Positions 50,244 to 59,338 of a stretch of 64,000 bases of DNA are shown piece after piece. A program made the translations under genes and the position numbers. Origin of the DNA: Bradyrhizobium roseum (GTDB lineage Bacteria; Pseudomonadota; Alphaproteobacteria; Rhizobiales; Xanthobacteraceae); NCBI RefSeq assembly GCF_030413175.1, contig NZ_CP129212.1, positions 1,612,001-1,676,000 of the forward strand, given 5' to 3'. The first letter of the stretch is position 1; every line of letters starts with the position of its first letter. The notes under the pieces are model-generated. The model did no database searches. It saw only the letters and a list, made by a program, of their open reading frames with translations, and was not told where the DNA came from.

Positions 50244-51221
50244 ATGAAAATCCTTCCTATCGTCGGTGCGGTCTTGCTGCTTACGGGCGCCGCTGCTGCG
50301 CAGGATGGGGGCAAGGCTCCGGGAGCAACGCCGATGGCCAAGACCACGATCAGCCTGGGCACCGCGACGCCGGGCGGCGGCTTTCCGGTGTATGGCAACG
50401 CGTTTGCGGAGATCATGAACGCCGCCGATCCAACGTTCTCGATTGAGCCGCGCAACACCAAGGGGTCCTACGAAAACATCCCGCTGCTGGAATCCGATCA
50501 GCTCGATATCGCGCTGGTGGCCGGCGAGCCGTCCTACGAAGCCTTCATGGGCATCGGGCGGGCGCCGACCAGGCTCAAAATTCTCACCGCGATGTATTCC
50601 AGCCCGGGCATGTTCGTGGTGCGCGCCGACAGTCCATACAAGACGATCAGGGATCTGGTTGGTCAGCCGGTGGCGTTCGGCGCCAAGGGTTCTGGTTTGC
50701 CAATCCTGTCGCGCTACATGCTTGACGGCATCGGGCTGAAGCAGGACGAGGATTTCAAGTCGATCTATCTCGACCGGGCCGGCGATGGCCCTGCGATGGT
50801 GCAGGACGGCCGCGCCGCAGCACTATGGGGCGCCGGCGTCGGCTGGCCCGGTTTTGCCGCGATGGCGCAGGCGCCGGGCGGCGCCCGGTTCATCGCGCCC
50901 GACGCGAGCGAGATCGCGCGCGTCCGCGCCAGGCACACCTTTCTCAAGCCGCTGACGGTGCCTGCCAACAGCTATCCGAACCAGCCCATGGCGATCGACT
51001 CCGTCGGCTCCTGGAGCTTTGTGCTCGTGCGCGAAAGTCTGCCGGACGACGTGGCTTATCGCCTCGCGCGCACGCTGCATGGCGCGGAAGCCGCGCTGTG
51101 CAAGAAGCTGCCGCAGGCCTGCGAGACCACCGCCGCGAACACGGTCGCCGCCGCGCCGAACGCCGCGCTGATCCATCCCGGGGTGATGAAGTATTTTCGG
51201 GAGGCGGGGGTGGTGAAGTAG
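50244..51221 (+). CDS. TAXI-family TRAP transporter solute-binding protein
   Basis: A 325-aa periplasmic protein. The signal peptide ends at AAA/QDG (residue 20). TAXI-type features are ISLGTATPGGGFPVYGNAFA near the N-terminus, NTKGSYENIPLLESDQLDIA and TIRDLVGQPVAFGAKGSG. TAXI proteins feed TRAP permeases with acids such as glutamate, but no TRAP permease gene is adjacent, so it is an orphan here. A perfect hairpin follows the stop at once. Confidence 0.85.
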   Translation: MKILPIVGAVLLLTGAAAAQDGGKAPGATPMAKTTISLGTATPGGGFPVYGNAFAEIMNAADPTFSIEPRNTKGSYENIPLLESDQLDIALVAGEPSYEAFMGIGRAPTRLKILTAMYSSPGMFVVRADSPYKTIRDLVGQPVAFGAKGSGLPILSRYMLDGIGLKQDEDFKSIYLDRAGDGPAMVQDGRAAALWGAGVGWPGFAAMAQAPGGARFIAPDASEIARVRARHTFLKPLTVPANSYPNQPMAIDSVGSWSFVLVRESLPDDVAYRLARTLHGAEAALCKKLPQACETTAANTVAAAPNAALIHPGVMKYFREAGVVK

Positions 51222-51245
51222 GGCGAATAGCATTCGCTATTCGCC
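51222..51245. terminator. Perfect hairpin between convergent binding-protein genes
   Basis: GGCGAATAGC-ATTC-GCTATTCGCC, a 10-bp stem with a 4-base loop, right after the TAXI gene stop and 17 bases from the opposing gene's stop. Further ATTCGCC copies follow. Likely a bidirectional terminator. Confidence 0.7.
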
Positions 51246-51261
51246 ACTCGCCATTCGCCTC

Positions 51262-52473
51262 TTATTTCTTCGCCATCGCGCAGGCCGGATCGATCGGGCC
51301 GAAGGCGTCCTCGCCGGAGATTTTGGCGAGGATCTGATAATAGTCCCACGGATATTTCGATTCCTCGGGCTTCTTGACCTGCACCAGCCACAGGTCGTGC
51401 ACCATCAGATTGTCCTCACGCAGTTTGCCGTTGCGGGAGAAGAAATCCTCGACCGGCTTTTCACGCATCTTCGCCGCCACTTTCAGCGGCTCGTCGGTGC
51501 CGGCTTCCTTGATCGCGTTGAGATAGTGAATCACCGAGGAATAGACGCCGGCCTGCCACATCGTCGGCATCCGGTTCATCTTGGCGAAATAGCGCTTTGA
51601 CCATTCGCGGGTCTTGTCGTCCATGTCCCAGTAGAACGAGGTCGTCAGCAACAGGCCCTGCGCGGCCGGCAATCCCAGCGAATGGATGTCGGTGATCAGC
51701 GCGAGCAGCGCCGCCATCTGCTGGCCGCCCTTGAAGACGCCGAACTCGGCGGCGGTCTTGATCTCGTTCATGTTGTTGGGCGGACCGGCGGCGATGCCAA
51801 TGATCTTGGCCTTGGACGCCTGCGCCTGCAGCACGAACGACGACAGGTCGGGCGTCGCCAGCGGCGGCCGCACCGAGCCCAGCACCTTGCCGCCGTTCGC
51901 GGTAATGACGGACGAAGCGTCGCGTTCCAGCGAGTGGCCGAACGCATAGTCGTCCGTGATGAAGAACCAGCTGTCGCCGCCGCGCTTCACCACCGCCTGC
52001 GCGGTGCCGACCGCAAGCGCGCGGGTGTCGAAAACCCACTGCATCGCGTAGGGCGAACAGAACTTGCCGTGGAAATCCGCGGTGCCGGTCGAATGGGCGA
52101 TGAACAGCTTCTTCTTCTCGTTGGCGATGTTCTGCACCGCGAGGCCGACCGCCGATACCGGAACGTCGACGATCAGGTCGACCTGGTCGACATCGTACCA
52201 ACGCCGCGCGATGCCGCCGCCGATATCGGGCTTGAGCTGGTGGTCGCCGAAGATGATGCTGATCGGCTTGCCCAGCACCTTGCCGCCGAAATCGTCGATC
52301 GCCATCTGCGCGGCGGTGACCGAGCCCTGGCCGGTCGGCGTCGAGGCCGGGCCGTTCATGTCGGTGAGGACGCCGATCTTGATCACGTCGTCGGAGACTT
52401 GCGCCGATGCTGCGGTCGTTGCCAGCAGCGTGGCCGCAAGAATTCCCAGCCTGGATAGGTTCCCGGCGAACAT
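51262..52473 (-). CDS. Liv-type ABC transporter substrate-binding protein
   Basis: A 403-aa periplasmic protein; signal peptide residues 1-24 (LGILAATLLATTAASA). The mature start DVIKIGVLTDMNGPASTPTG and GDSWFFITDDYAFGHSLERD are typical of Leu/Ile/Val- or amide-type binding proteins (Peripla_BP_6). No permease genes are nearby. Convergent with the TAXI gene. Ligand unknown. Confidence 0.88.
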   Translation of the reverse strand: MFAGNLSRLGILAATLLATTAASAQVSDDVIKIGVLTDMNGPASTPTGQGSVTAAQMAIDDFGGKVLGKPISIIFGDHQLKPDIGGGIARRWYDVDQVDLIVDVPVSAVGLAVQNIANEKKKLFIAHSTGTADFHGKFCSPYAMQWVFDTRALAVGTAQAVVKRGGDSWFFITDDYAFGHSLERDASSVITANGGKVLGSVRPPLATPDLSSFVLQAQASKAKIIGIAAGPPNNMNEIKTAAEFGVFKGGQQMAALLALITDIHSLGLPAAQGLLLTTSFYWDMDDKTREWSKRYFAKMNRMPTMWQAGVYSSVIHYLNAIKEAGTDEPLKVAAKMREKPVEDFFSRNGKLREDNLMVHDLWLVQVKKPEESKYPWDYYQILAKISGEDAFGPIDPACAMAKK

Positions 52474-52649
52474 CCTGTCTTCTCCCTAGAATCGGCGTCT
52501 GGCCGTTGGTGTCTTGTGGGCGGTTGCTCCGCCGATTGGTCTCAATTGCAACTATTTTGCGCGGTCGTCAACGTGGCCGACGGGAGGGACATCTGCGGGC
52601 GGTTGCCGGTTCTGTTTATTTCCGGTCCGATTCAGGGCATAGGCGAGCG

Positions 52650-53762
52650 ATGACCTCGCCGCAGCGCCTGCCCAATTCGCTCACGCCGCTCGATCAGGCG
52701 CTCGACGCCCTGCTGCAGGGCGTGGAACCGGTCGCGCCGGTCGAGCTCCTACTCGTCGAGGCGTTGCGCTGTGTCGCCGCCGAAATGCCGGCGCTGCCGG
52801 CCTGTCCACCGCGCGCCATCGCGGCTGTGGATGGTTTTGCCTTTGCCGCACGTGATCTCGTCGGCGCATCTTCCTATTCGCCGTTGCCGTTGACGGCGCC
52901 GCCGATCTGGGTCGAGGCGGGCGAGGCGATGCCGGAGGCTTGCGATGGCGTGCTGGATTCCGATTCCGTCGATATGTCCGGGCCGATGCCACAGGTGCTG
53001 GCGGAGGTGGTGCCGGGGCAGGGCGTTCGTCGAACCGGCAGCGATATCGCTGCCGGTCGTCTCGCCGTGGAGGCCGGGCGGCGCGTGCGATCGCGCGATC
53101 TTCTGCTGGCGCGCGCGGCCGGCTTGGAGCGATTGAGCGTTCGTCGGCCGCGGCTGCGCACCGTCAATGTGCCCGGCGGCAGCGTCGCGGCGGAGTCTCT
53201 CGTGGAGAGCGCGCAAGCCGCCGGCGCCGAAGCTGTTTCCTTTACCACTGTGGGCCGCGACGCCACGTCGATTGCGGCAGCACTCGATGATAGCGCATGC
53301 GATCTGCTCCTGATCGTCGGCGGCTCCGGCGTCGGCCGCACCGATGCGGCGGTAACGGCACTGGCGTCACGCGGACAAGTTCTCGTCCACGGCATTGCGC
53401 TGCAACCCGGCCGTACCTCGGCCGTTGGGCGCATCGGCAAGACGCCCGTCCTCGTGCTGCCGGGCGCGCCGGCTCACGCCTTTGCGGCATGGTGGACGCT
53501 GGCGCTTCCGATGCTCGATCGTCTCTCGGGCCGCCGACCGCGCAAGACGGTCAATTTGCCGCTGGCGCGCAAGATTGCATCCAGCGTCGGTATCGCCGAG
53601 ATCGCGTTGCTGGAGCGGCGGCAGGGAATGTGGACGCCATTGGCGGTGGGTGAATTGTCGCTGGACGCGATTGCCCGCGCCGAAGCCTGGCGTGTGATAT
53701 CAGGCGGCTCCGAAGGGTTTGCGGCAGGCAGCCCGATCGATGCCTATATGTTGCGGGATTGA
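52650..53762 (+). CDS. Divergent MoeA-like protein
   Basis: A 370-aa protein starting MTSPQRLPNSLTPLDQALDA. It has the MoeA order of domains: RAIAAVDGFAFAARDLVGAS (equivalent of the S/N-x-DGYA motif), a middle beta domain, the MPT-binding region CDLLLIVGGSGVGRTDAAVT and LPGAPAHAFAAWWTLALPML. The residues around the MPT/adenylate site differ from true MoeA (LPGAPA in place of LPGNPV). It is two bases upstream of the second MoeA-like gene, so they are co-transcribed. It may act in loading a specific molybdoenzyme. Confidence 0.75.
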   Translation: MTSPQRLPNSLTPLDQALDALLQGVEPVAPVELLLVEALRCVAAEMPALPACPPRAIAAVDGFAFAARDLVGASSYSPLPLTAPPIWVEAGEAMPEACDGVLDSDSVDMSGPMPQVLAEVVPGQGVRRTGSDIAAGRLAVEAGRRVRSRDLLLARAAGLERLSVRRPRLRTVNVPGGSVAAESLVESAQAAGAEAVSFTTVGRDATSIAAALDDSACDLLLIVGGSGVGRTDAAVTALASRGQVLVHGIALQPGRTSAVGRIGKTPVLVLPGAPAHAFAAWWTLALPMLDRLSGRRPRKTVNLPLARKIASSVGIAEIALLERRQGMWTPLAVGELSLDAIARAEAWRVISGGSEGFAAGSPIDAYMLRD

Positions 53763-53763
53763 G

Positions 53764-55722
53764 ATGAACTCGGGAATGACCAAAACGCCATCGCCAAGGG
53801 ATCGCGACATCGATCAGGACCAGTTCCTGACGATCCTGTCGCGTGAGGATGCGCTGGCACGTTTCGAGACCGCGCTGTTTCCGCGCGCGGTGCCGGCCGA
53901 GCAGCGTTCGCTCGCCGACGCGCTCGGCTGCGCGCTGGCCGAGGACGTGACGGCGCCGATCGACGTGCCGCCGTTCGACCGCTCTAATGTCGATGGTTTT
54001 GCCGTGCGTTCCGCCGATCTCGCCTCGGCCGGCGAGGCGTCGCCGATCCGCGTGATGCTCAACGACGAGGTGATCGCCTGCGGCATTGCGCCGACGCGGC
54101 CGGTGCTGTCGGGAACGGCCACGCCGATCGCCACCGGCGGTCCGGTGCCGCGCGGGGCGGACGCGGTCGTGATGGTCGAGCACACCCAGCCGGCAGGGCC
54201 TCGCGCGATCGAGATTCGCCGCGCCGCTTCGCCCGGACAATTCGTCTCCTATGCCGGCTCCGATATCGCCCGCGGCGAGGCGCTGTTGCGCGCCGGCACC
54301 ATCATCGGCTCGCGCGAGATCGGCATGCTGGCTGCCTGCGGCATTGCGCAGGTCTCCGTCGCGCGACGGCCGCGCGTCGCCATTATTTCCACCGGCGACG
54401 AACTGGTGCAGCCCGGCCAGCCGCTGCGCCCGGCTGCGATCTACGACACCAACGGCGCGATCGTCACGGCGGCGATCACGGAGAATGGTGGCGAGGCGCA
54501 TTTTGTCGGCGCCATCCCCGACGACGAGACCCAACTTGAATCCGCCATGCGCCAGGCGCTTGCGACCAGCGATATGGTGGTGCTGTCCGGCGGTACGTCA
54601 AAAGGCGCGGGCGATGTCTCGCATCGCATCATCGGCCGGCTCGGCATGCCGGGCATTATCGCCCACGGCGTGGCGTTGAAGCCCGGCAAGCCGCTGTGCC
54701 TTGCGGTGTGCGACGGCAAGCCCGTGATCATTCTGCCGGGCTTTCCGACTTCTGCCATGTTCACCTTCCACGACATGATCGTGCCGGTGCTGCGGCGGAT
54801 GGCAGGCCTGCCGCTGCGTTTCGACGCCAAGGTCAATGCCCGCGTGCCGGTGCGGATCGCTTCCGAACTCGGCCGCACCGAATTCGTCATGGTGTCGCTG
54901 GTCGAAGGTGTCGATGGGCTGATCGCGTATCCGACCGGCAAGGGCTCCGGCGCCATCACGTCGTTCGCGCAGGCTGACGGCTTTCTGAAGATCGATGCGC
55001 TGGCGGACCAGATGCTGGCCGGAGCTAAGGCCGAGGTGACGTTGTTCACGCCGCATGTGCGGGTGCCGGATCTCGTCATCGTCGGCAGCCACTGCACCGG
55101 GCTCGATCTCGTCACCGCGCCGCTGGCGCATGCCGGCCTCGTCGTGCGCACGATCGCGGTCGGCAGCCTTGGCGGACTGGCCGCTGCGAAGCGCGGCGAG
55201 TGCGACTTTGCGCCGATCCATCTGTTCGATGAGAAGACCGAGACCTACAACACGCCTTATCTCAGCGACGGACTCGAACTGGTGCCGGGCTGGCGGCGCA
55301 TGCAGGGCATTGTGTTCCGCAGGGGCGACCGCCGCTTCGAAGGCTTGAGCGCGGAAGACGCGGTCCGCGCGGCGCTGGCCGATCCCGCCTGCATCATGGT
55401 CAACCGCAACCAGGGCGCCGGCACGCGCATCCTGATCGACCGCCTGCTCGGCGGGGCACGGCCCGACGGCTACTGGAATCAGCCGCGCTCGCACAATGCC
55501 GTGGCGGCGGCGGTCGCGCAGCGCCGCGCCGATTGGGGCATGACCATTGCGCCGGTCGCGCATGCGTCAGACCTGGGTTTCATCCCGTTTGCCGAAGAGC
55601 ATTATGATTTCGCGCTGGTGACGGCGCGCAAGCAGCGGCCGGCGGTACAAGCCTTTCTTGACGCGCTAGCGTCCGACGCAGGACGAGCCGGGCTGGAGCA
55701 GGCAGGGTTTCGGCCGGCTTGA
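53764..55722 (+). CDS. MoeA domain fused to binding-protein-like (PBP_like) domain
   Basis: A 652-aa protein. Residues 1-430 are MoeA: DVPPFDRSNVDGFAVRSADL, VAIISTGDELVQPGQPL, DMVVLSGGTSKGAGDVSHRI and VIILPGFPTSAMF. Residues from about 440 are a PBP_like domain (PDLVIVGSHCTGLDLVTAPL, MVNRNQGAGTRILIDRLLGG), related to molybdate-type binding proteins. The fusion is known in several bacteria and archaea and may sense or bind molybdate or cofactor. It lacks a signal peptide, so it is cytoplasmic. Confidence 0.88.
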   Translation: MNSGMTKTPSPRDRDIDQDQFLTILSREDALARFETALFPRAVPAEQRSLADALGCALAEDVTAPIDVPPFDRSNVDGFAVRSADLASAGEASPIRVMLNDEVIACGIAPTRPVLSGTATPIATGGPVPRGADAVVMVEHTQPAGPRAIEIRRAASPGQFVSYAGSDIARGEALLRAGTIIGSREIGMLAACGIAQVSVARRPRVAIISTGDELVQPGQPLRPAAIYDTNGAIVTAAITENGGEAHFVGAIPDDETQLESAMRQALATSDMVVLSGGTSKGAGDVSHRIIGRLGMPGIIAHGVALKPGKPLCLAVCDGKPVIILPGFPTSAMFTFHDMIVPVLRRMAGLPLRFDAKVNARVPVRIASELGRTEFVMVSLVEGVDGLIAYPTGKGSGAITSFAQADGFLKIDALADQMLAGAKAEVTLFTPHVRVPDLVIVGSHCTGLDLVTAPLAHAGLVVRTIAVGSLGGLAAAKRGECDFAPIHLFDEKTETYNTPYLSDGLELVPGWRRMQGIVFRRGDRRFEGLSAEDAVRAALADPACIMVNRNQGAGTRILIDRLLGGARPDGYWNQPRSHNAVAAAVAQRRADWGMTIAPVAHASDLGFIPFAEEHYDFALVTARKQRPAVQAFLDALASDAGRAGLEQAGFRPA

Positions 55723-55770
55723 CGCGGTCAGGACAAAGCCGGCAACACGATCGTTACGGGCATCGCTGGA

Positions 55771-56112
55771 TTACTTTTTTGGGAGCCGGCCGACAAATCC
55801 GACTGCCATCGCAATCCATTTCTTGAAAGCCTCGTCGTCACATTCTTCTGCATCGACAAAGACAAGCCCGCCAAGGCGCCTGCCACCCATGTCGACGATG
55901 GATGCGCCCGGTCGCCGCAAAGCCTCGGCCTCGTTGTCCTTGCCAACGCGGAACATGAAGCGATCGCGGCCCGACTTGGCCCGGTCGACGCCGCCAAGCA
56001 TGTTTCCGTTCACCAGCAGGCAGAGCCCGCCCATCATGCGCCTTTCCGTGACACCTTTGACTCCGCGCAAACCATCGCGGAAGCGTTGTGCAAGCACGTC
56101 ATCATAGGCCAC
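55771..56112 (-). CDS. TfoX N-terminal domain protein
   Basis: A 113-aa protein of the TfoX-N family (ERRMMGGLCLLVNGNMLGGV, DRFMFRVGKDNEAEAL). In gamma-proteobacteria TfoX/Sxy controls competence, but the many small stand-alone TfoX-N proteins in rhizobia have unknown function. It starts three bases before the stop of the GFA gene, so the two are likely one unit. Confidence 0.82.
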   Translation of the reverse strand: MAYDDVLAQRFRDGLRGVKGVTERRMMGGLCLLVNGNMLGGVDRAKSGRDRFMFRVGKDNEAEALRRPGASIVDMGGRRLGGLVFVDAEECDDEAFKKWIAMAVGFVGRLPKK

Positions 56113-56115
56113 AGC

Positions 56116-56565
56116 TCAAATCGCGGATTTGACGAGGATGACATCCTGCGGCCCGCCCTCGGGCATGGTGGCAAAAGTCGGCAATGCCGGGCTCATGTGA
56201 TCCCACGACGGTGCCTGGCTGGCATAGACGACCATTTGCGGCTGGACGATTTCGGGATCATCGAGCACCGAGGCACGCGGAAATACGATGCCGGGCATGC
56301 CGGAGTTCTTCGAGTAGATCGGAGATCCGCATGTCCCGCAGAAACCCCGACTGACGATATTGCCGCTATCCGCCGCACGATCATAGAACGTGACCGAGCC
56401 GGTGACGTAGAATGCCTGTTCCGGTACGACGAGATGCGTGCAATGGCCCGTGCCGCTCGACTTGCGACAGTCGACGCAATGGCAATGCCCGACCATTTGG
56501 GCGTCGGCCGTACTTTTGAAATGAACAGCGCCGCACAGGCAACTCCCCGTGAACCCCTGCAACAT
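56116..56565 (-). CDS. GFA-family (glutathione-dependent formaldehyde-activating-like) protein
   Basis: A 149-aa zinc-binding protein. ATG 56565 is preferred because GGAGG lies five bases before it. Cys motifs are GSCLCGAVHF, GHCHCVDCRKSSG and RGFCGTCGSPIY, the complete zinc set of the GFA family. Most members do not act on formaldehyde and their substrates are unknown. Divergent from the HxlR gene. Confidence 0.88.
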   Translation of the reverse strand: MLQGFTGSCLCGAVHFKSTADAQMVGHCHCVDCRKSSGTGHCTHLVVPEQAFYVTGSVTFYDRAADSGNIVSRGFCGTCGSPIYSKNSGMPGIVFPRASVLDDPEIVQPQMVVYASQAPSWDHMSPALPTFATMPEGGPQDVILVKSAI

Positions 56566-56663
56566 CGCATCCTCCATTCGAATTTGCATTGTTGATGGCA
56601 CAACGATAGCGTAGTGACTTGTAACTTGCAATATGCCAGTGACATCAACGGAGAATCCGCCGC
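56566..56663. promoter_or_regulatory. Shared promoter region of divergent GFA and HxlR genes
   Basis: 98 bases between the two starts. AGTGAC occurs twice, at both ends of an AT-rich stretch (about 56608-56640), a plausible place for HxlR binding. No firm consensus match. Confidence 0.35.
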
Positions 56664-57023
56664 GTGACCCGTGAGCCAAGATCAGGTTGCCCGATTGCGT
56701 CGACGCTCGACATCGTCGGTGATCGCTGGACGCTGGTGATCCTGCGCGATCTCCTTAACGGCAAGAGTCGCTTTTCGCAGTTCCTCTCTTCGCCGGAGAG
56801 AATTACGACCAACATCCTGACTGATCGACTGGTCGCGATGGAGTCTGCGGGCCTCGTCACGAAATCGCCCTATCAGGCACGGCCCCAGCGTTTCGAATAC
56901 AAATTAACGCGCAGGGGCGAGGCCTTGCTTCCCATCCTGCAGGAGATGTGTCTCTGGGCAAACGCCCACATTCCCGGGACCTGGACGCCACCGGTAAGCT
57001 TCATGGCACGGAAGCCCGAATGA
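56664..57023 (+). CDS. HxlR-family transcriptional regulator
   Basis: A 119-aa winged-helix regulator from GTG 56664. Typical marks are GCPIASTLDIVGDRWTLVIL, with the Cys and GDRWT, and the wing YKLTRRGEALLPILQ. HxlR proteins often sense reactive electrophiles via the N-terminal Cys and control a divergent gene, here the GFA-TfoX pair. Confidence 0.9.
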   Translation: MTREPRSGCPIASTLDIVGDRWTLVILRDLLNGKSRFSQFLSSPERITTNILTDRLVAMESAGLVTKSPYQARPQRFEYKLTRRGEALLPILQEMCLWANAHIPGTWTPPVSFMARKPE

Positions 57024-57193
57024 AGCGCACGCAGCTGTCCTGTTCTGTCAGGAGGGTCCTTCATGGTGTCGTCGGGCATATCGGGTCCCAAAACGACGGG
57101 GCCTTCTTGTTGGGTGCGGTTCTGGCCAAGCGCTCTTGATCGGCAAGCCTATCGTAGGGGCCCCGTGCGCCGGGACAACGGAGGGATTTGAAG

Positions 57194-57829
57194 CTAACCG
57201 CCATCCAGCGCTGCCAGCCGCTCCGCCTCGACGATGTCCTCCATGGTGTTGGCGTTGAAGAACGGATCGAGCGGCGTGACCGGCCAGGTCACGGTGGCGA
57301 GCCTGAATCGCGCGGTCCAGCGGTCGATCTTCCTGACGTCTTCGACAACCAGCGCGTGGCGGAGCTGTTCGCGCAAGGCGACGCTCCATAGTCCGATCAC
57401 GGGATGCGACTGGCTGTCGGAGGCGGCGACGGCAAGTTCGGCATTCTCCGCGGCGAGTGCTGCATGCAGGCGCGACACCAGATCGCGCGGCAGGAACGGA
57501 CAATCCGCTGCGGCGCTCAAAAGCAGCTTTACATCCGGACGGTTCGCTGCAGCCCAGTCGAGCGCCGCCAGAATGCCGGCGAGCGGGCCTGGAAAATCGG
57601 CCACGCCATCCGCAATGACCGGCAAGCCGAACGCCGCGAAGCGCGCGGGATCGCCATTGGCGTTGAGGATGAGGCCATCGCATTGCGGCTTCAGCCGCGC
57701 GATCACGCGCTCGAGAATGGTGCGGCCGGCAATCGTGCGCATCGGCTTGTCGCCGCCGCCCATCCGCCGCGCCAGGCCGCCGGCGAGCAGCATGCCGGGA
57801 ATTTTTGTCGTGGTCGCCGCGTCAGTCAT
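57194..57829 (-). CDS. mobA: Molybdenum cofactor guanylyltransferase MobA
   Basis: A 211-aa enzyme that attaches GMP to the molybdenum cofactor to form MGD, needed by formate dehydrogenase. The nucleotide motif [19 protein letters not shown] is at the start, followed by [20 protein letters not shown] and [15 protein letters not shown]. The start overlaps the fdhD stop by eight bases, so both are one unit. Confidence 0.93.
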   Translation of the reverse strand: MTDAATTTKIPGMLLAGGLARRMGGGDKPMRTIAGRTILERVIARLKPQCDGLILNANGDPARFAAFGLPVIADGVADFPGPLAGILAALDWAAANRPDVKLLLSAAADCPFLPRDLVSRLHAALAAENAELAVAASDSQSHPVIGLWSVALREQLRHALVVEDVRKIDRWTARFRLATVTWPVTPLDPFFNANTMEDIVEAERLAALDGG

Positions 57830-58709
57830 CGCTTTCGCCCTTGCGCTTGTGTCGCGCCGATTCTTCCTCGACATATTCGAGGTTCTGGTCGAACACGATA
57901 CGCTCCTGGCCGGACAGCGCGATGAAGCGCTTTCCGCGCGCGCGTCCGATCAGCGTCAGCCCGACCTGGCGCGCGAGCTCGACGCCCCAGGCCGTAAAGC
58001 CGGAGCGCGAAACGAGAATGGGAATGCCCATCCGCACCGTCTTGATCACCATCTCGGAGGTGAGGCGGCCGGTGGTATAGAGGATCTTGTCGGCGGGATC
58101 GACGCCGTGGCGATAGATCCAGCCGGCGATCTTGTCGACGGCGTTGTGGCGGCCGACGTCCTCGGTGTAGCAGACCGGCGTGCCTTCCCTGCATAGCACG
58201 CAGCCGTGAATGGCGCCGGCTTCCAGATAGAGCGAGGGCATGGTGTTGATCGCACGCGTCATCTCGTAGAGCCAGGAGGTGCGCAATTCGGCTTTCGGGA
58301 GCGCGACGCTTTCGACCGCTTCGAGCAGATCGCCGAACGCCGTACCCTGCGCACAGCCGGACGTCTGCGTGCGCTTCTTCAATTTGGCTTCGAAGTTGGT
58401 GTGGTGCTCGGTGCGCACCACGACCACCTGCAGGTCGTCGTCATATTCGACCTCGGTGACGACATCGTCGTATTTCAGCATGTTCTGGTTCAGCAAATAG
58501 CCGAGCGCGAGGTATTCCGGGTAGTCACCGATCGTCATCATGGTGACGATTTCCTGCGCGTTCAGATACAGCGTCAGCGGCCGCTCCACCGGCACCCGGA
58601 TTTCGACCGCCGCCCCGGTCTGATCGGTTCCGGCGACGCGCTCGGTCAGCCGCGGATCGTCGGGATTCGGCACGATCAGGGGGGCGGGGGCTTTGTCGAT
58701 TTTCATCAT
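57822..58709 (-). CDS. fdhD: Formate dehydrogenase accessory sulfurtransferase FdhD
   Basis: A 295-aa protein starting at one of two adjacent ATGs. Conserved segments are [12 protein letters not shown] with the sulfur-transferring Cys, [31 protein letters not shown] and [17 protein letters not shown]. FdhD passes sulfur to the MGD cofactor of formate dehydrogenases. It fits with the fds genes downstream. Divergent from mobB. Confidence 0.93.
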   Translation of the reverse strand: MMKIDKAPAPLIVPNPDDPRLTERVAGTDQTGAAVEIRVPVERPLTLYLNAQEIVTMMTIGDYPEYLALGYLLNQNMLKYDDVVTEVEYDDDLQVVVVRTEHHTNFEAKLKKRTQTSGCAQGTAFGDLLEAVESVALPKAELRTSWLYEMTRAINTMPSLYLEAGAIHGCVLCREGTPVCYTEDVGRHNAVDKIAGWIYRHGVDPADKILYTTGRLTSEMVIKTVRMGIPILVSRSGFTAWGVELARQVGLTLIGRARGKRFIALSGQERIVFDQNLEYVEEESARHKRKGESDD

Positions 58710-58802
58710 ATCCGGGAGGTTAGCATGACAATGGCTGCCAGCCGATATAAAGCACCTTGGGAGAATGCCTAGCCCGGTTCGGCCAGGACAGCGGAGAACG
58801 TG

Positions 58803-59330
58803 ATGAAAGTGATAGGCCTCGCGGGATGGAGCGGCGCCGGCAAGACCACCTTGCTGACGCGGGCCATACCGCAATTGCAGAAACAGGGCCTGCGCGTTTC
58901 CGTGATCAAGCACGCCCATCACGCTTTCGATGTCGACGTGCCCGGCAAGGATTCGTGGAAGCACCGCGAGGCAGGTGCTGCCGAAGTTCTGGTGTCATCC
59001 AGCCAGCGCTGGGCACTGATGTGTGAGCTGCGCGGCGCCGCCGAGCCGCGCCTGCCGGAACTTCTGGCCAAGATGGCGCGGGTCGATCTCGTCGTCGTCG
59101 AAGGCTTCAAGCGCGAGCCGCACCGCAAGATCGAAGTCTTTCGCGCCGCGAATGAAAAGCCGCTGCTGTTCCCCGACGATCCCGGCATCGTTGGCATTGC
59201 AACCGATACCGCGGTTGAAACCACGCTGCCGATCGCCCATCTCGACGATATCGAGGCGGTGGCGGCGATGCTGTTGAAATCTGCGATCTCGCTCGAGGAC
59301 GTGATGGCGAAATGCGAAGCTGAGGGCTGA
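58803..59330 (+). CDS. mobB: Molybdopterin-guanine dinucleotide biosynthesis GTPase MobB
   Basis: A 175-aa P-loop protein: Walker A GWSGAGKTTLLTR near the start, the conserved IKHAHHAFDVDVPGKDSW, and VVVEGFKREPHRKIEVFR. MobB assists MobA. It is eight bases ahead of moeA, and starts 93 bases from fdhD's start on the other strand. Confidence 0.93.
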   Translation: MKVIGLAGWSGAGKTTLLTRAIPQLQKQGLRVSVIKHAHHAFDVDVPGKDSWKHREAGAAEVLVSSSQRWALMCELRGAAEPRLPELLAKMARVDLVVVEGFKREPHRKIEVFRAANEKPLLFPDDPGIVGIATDTAVETTLPIAHLDDIEAVAAMLLKSAISLEDVMAKCEAEG

Positions 59331-59338
59331 GCAGGCAG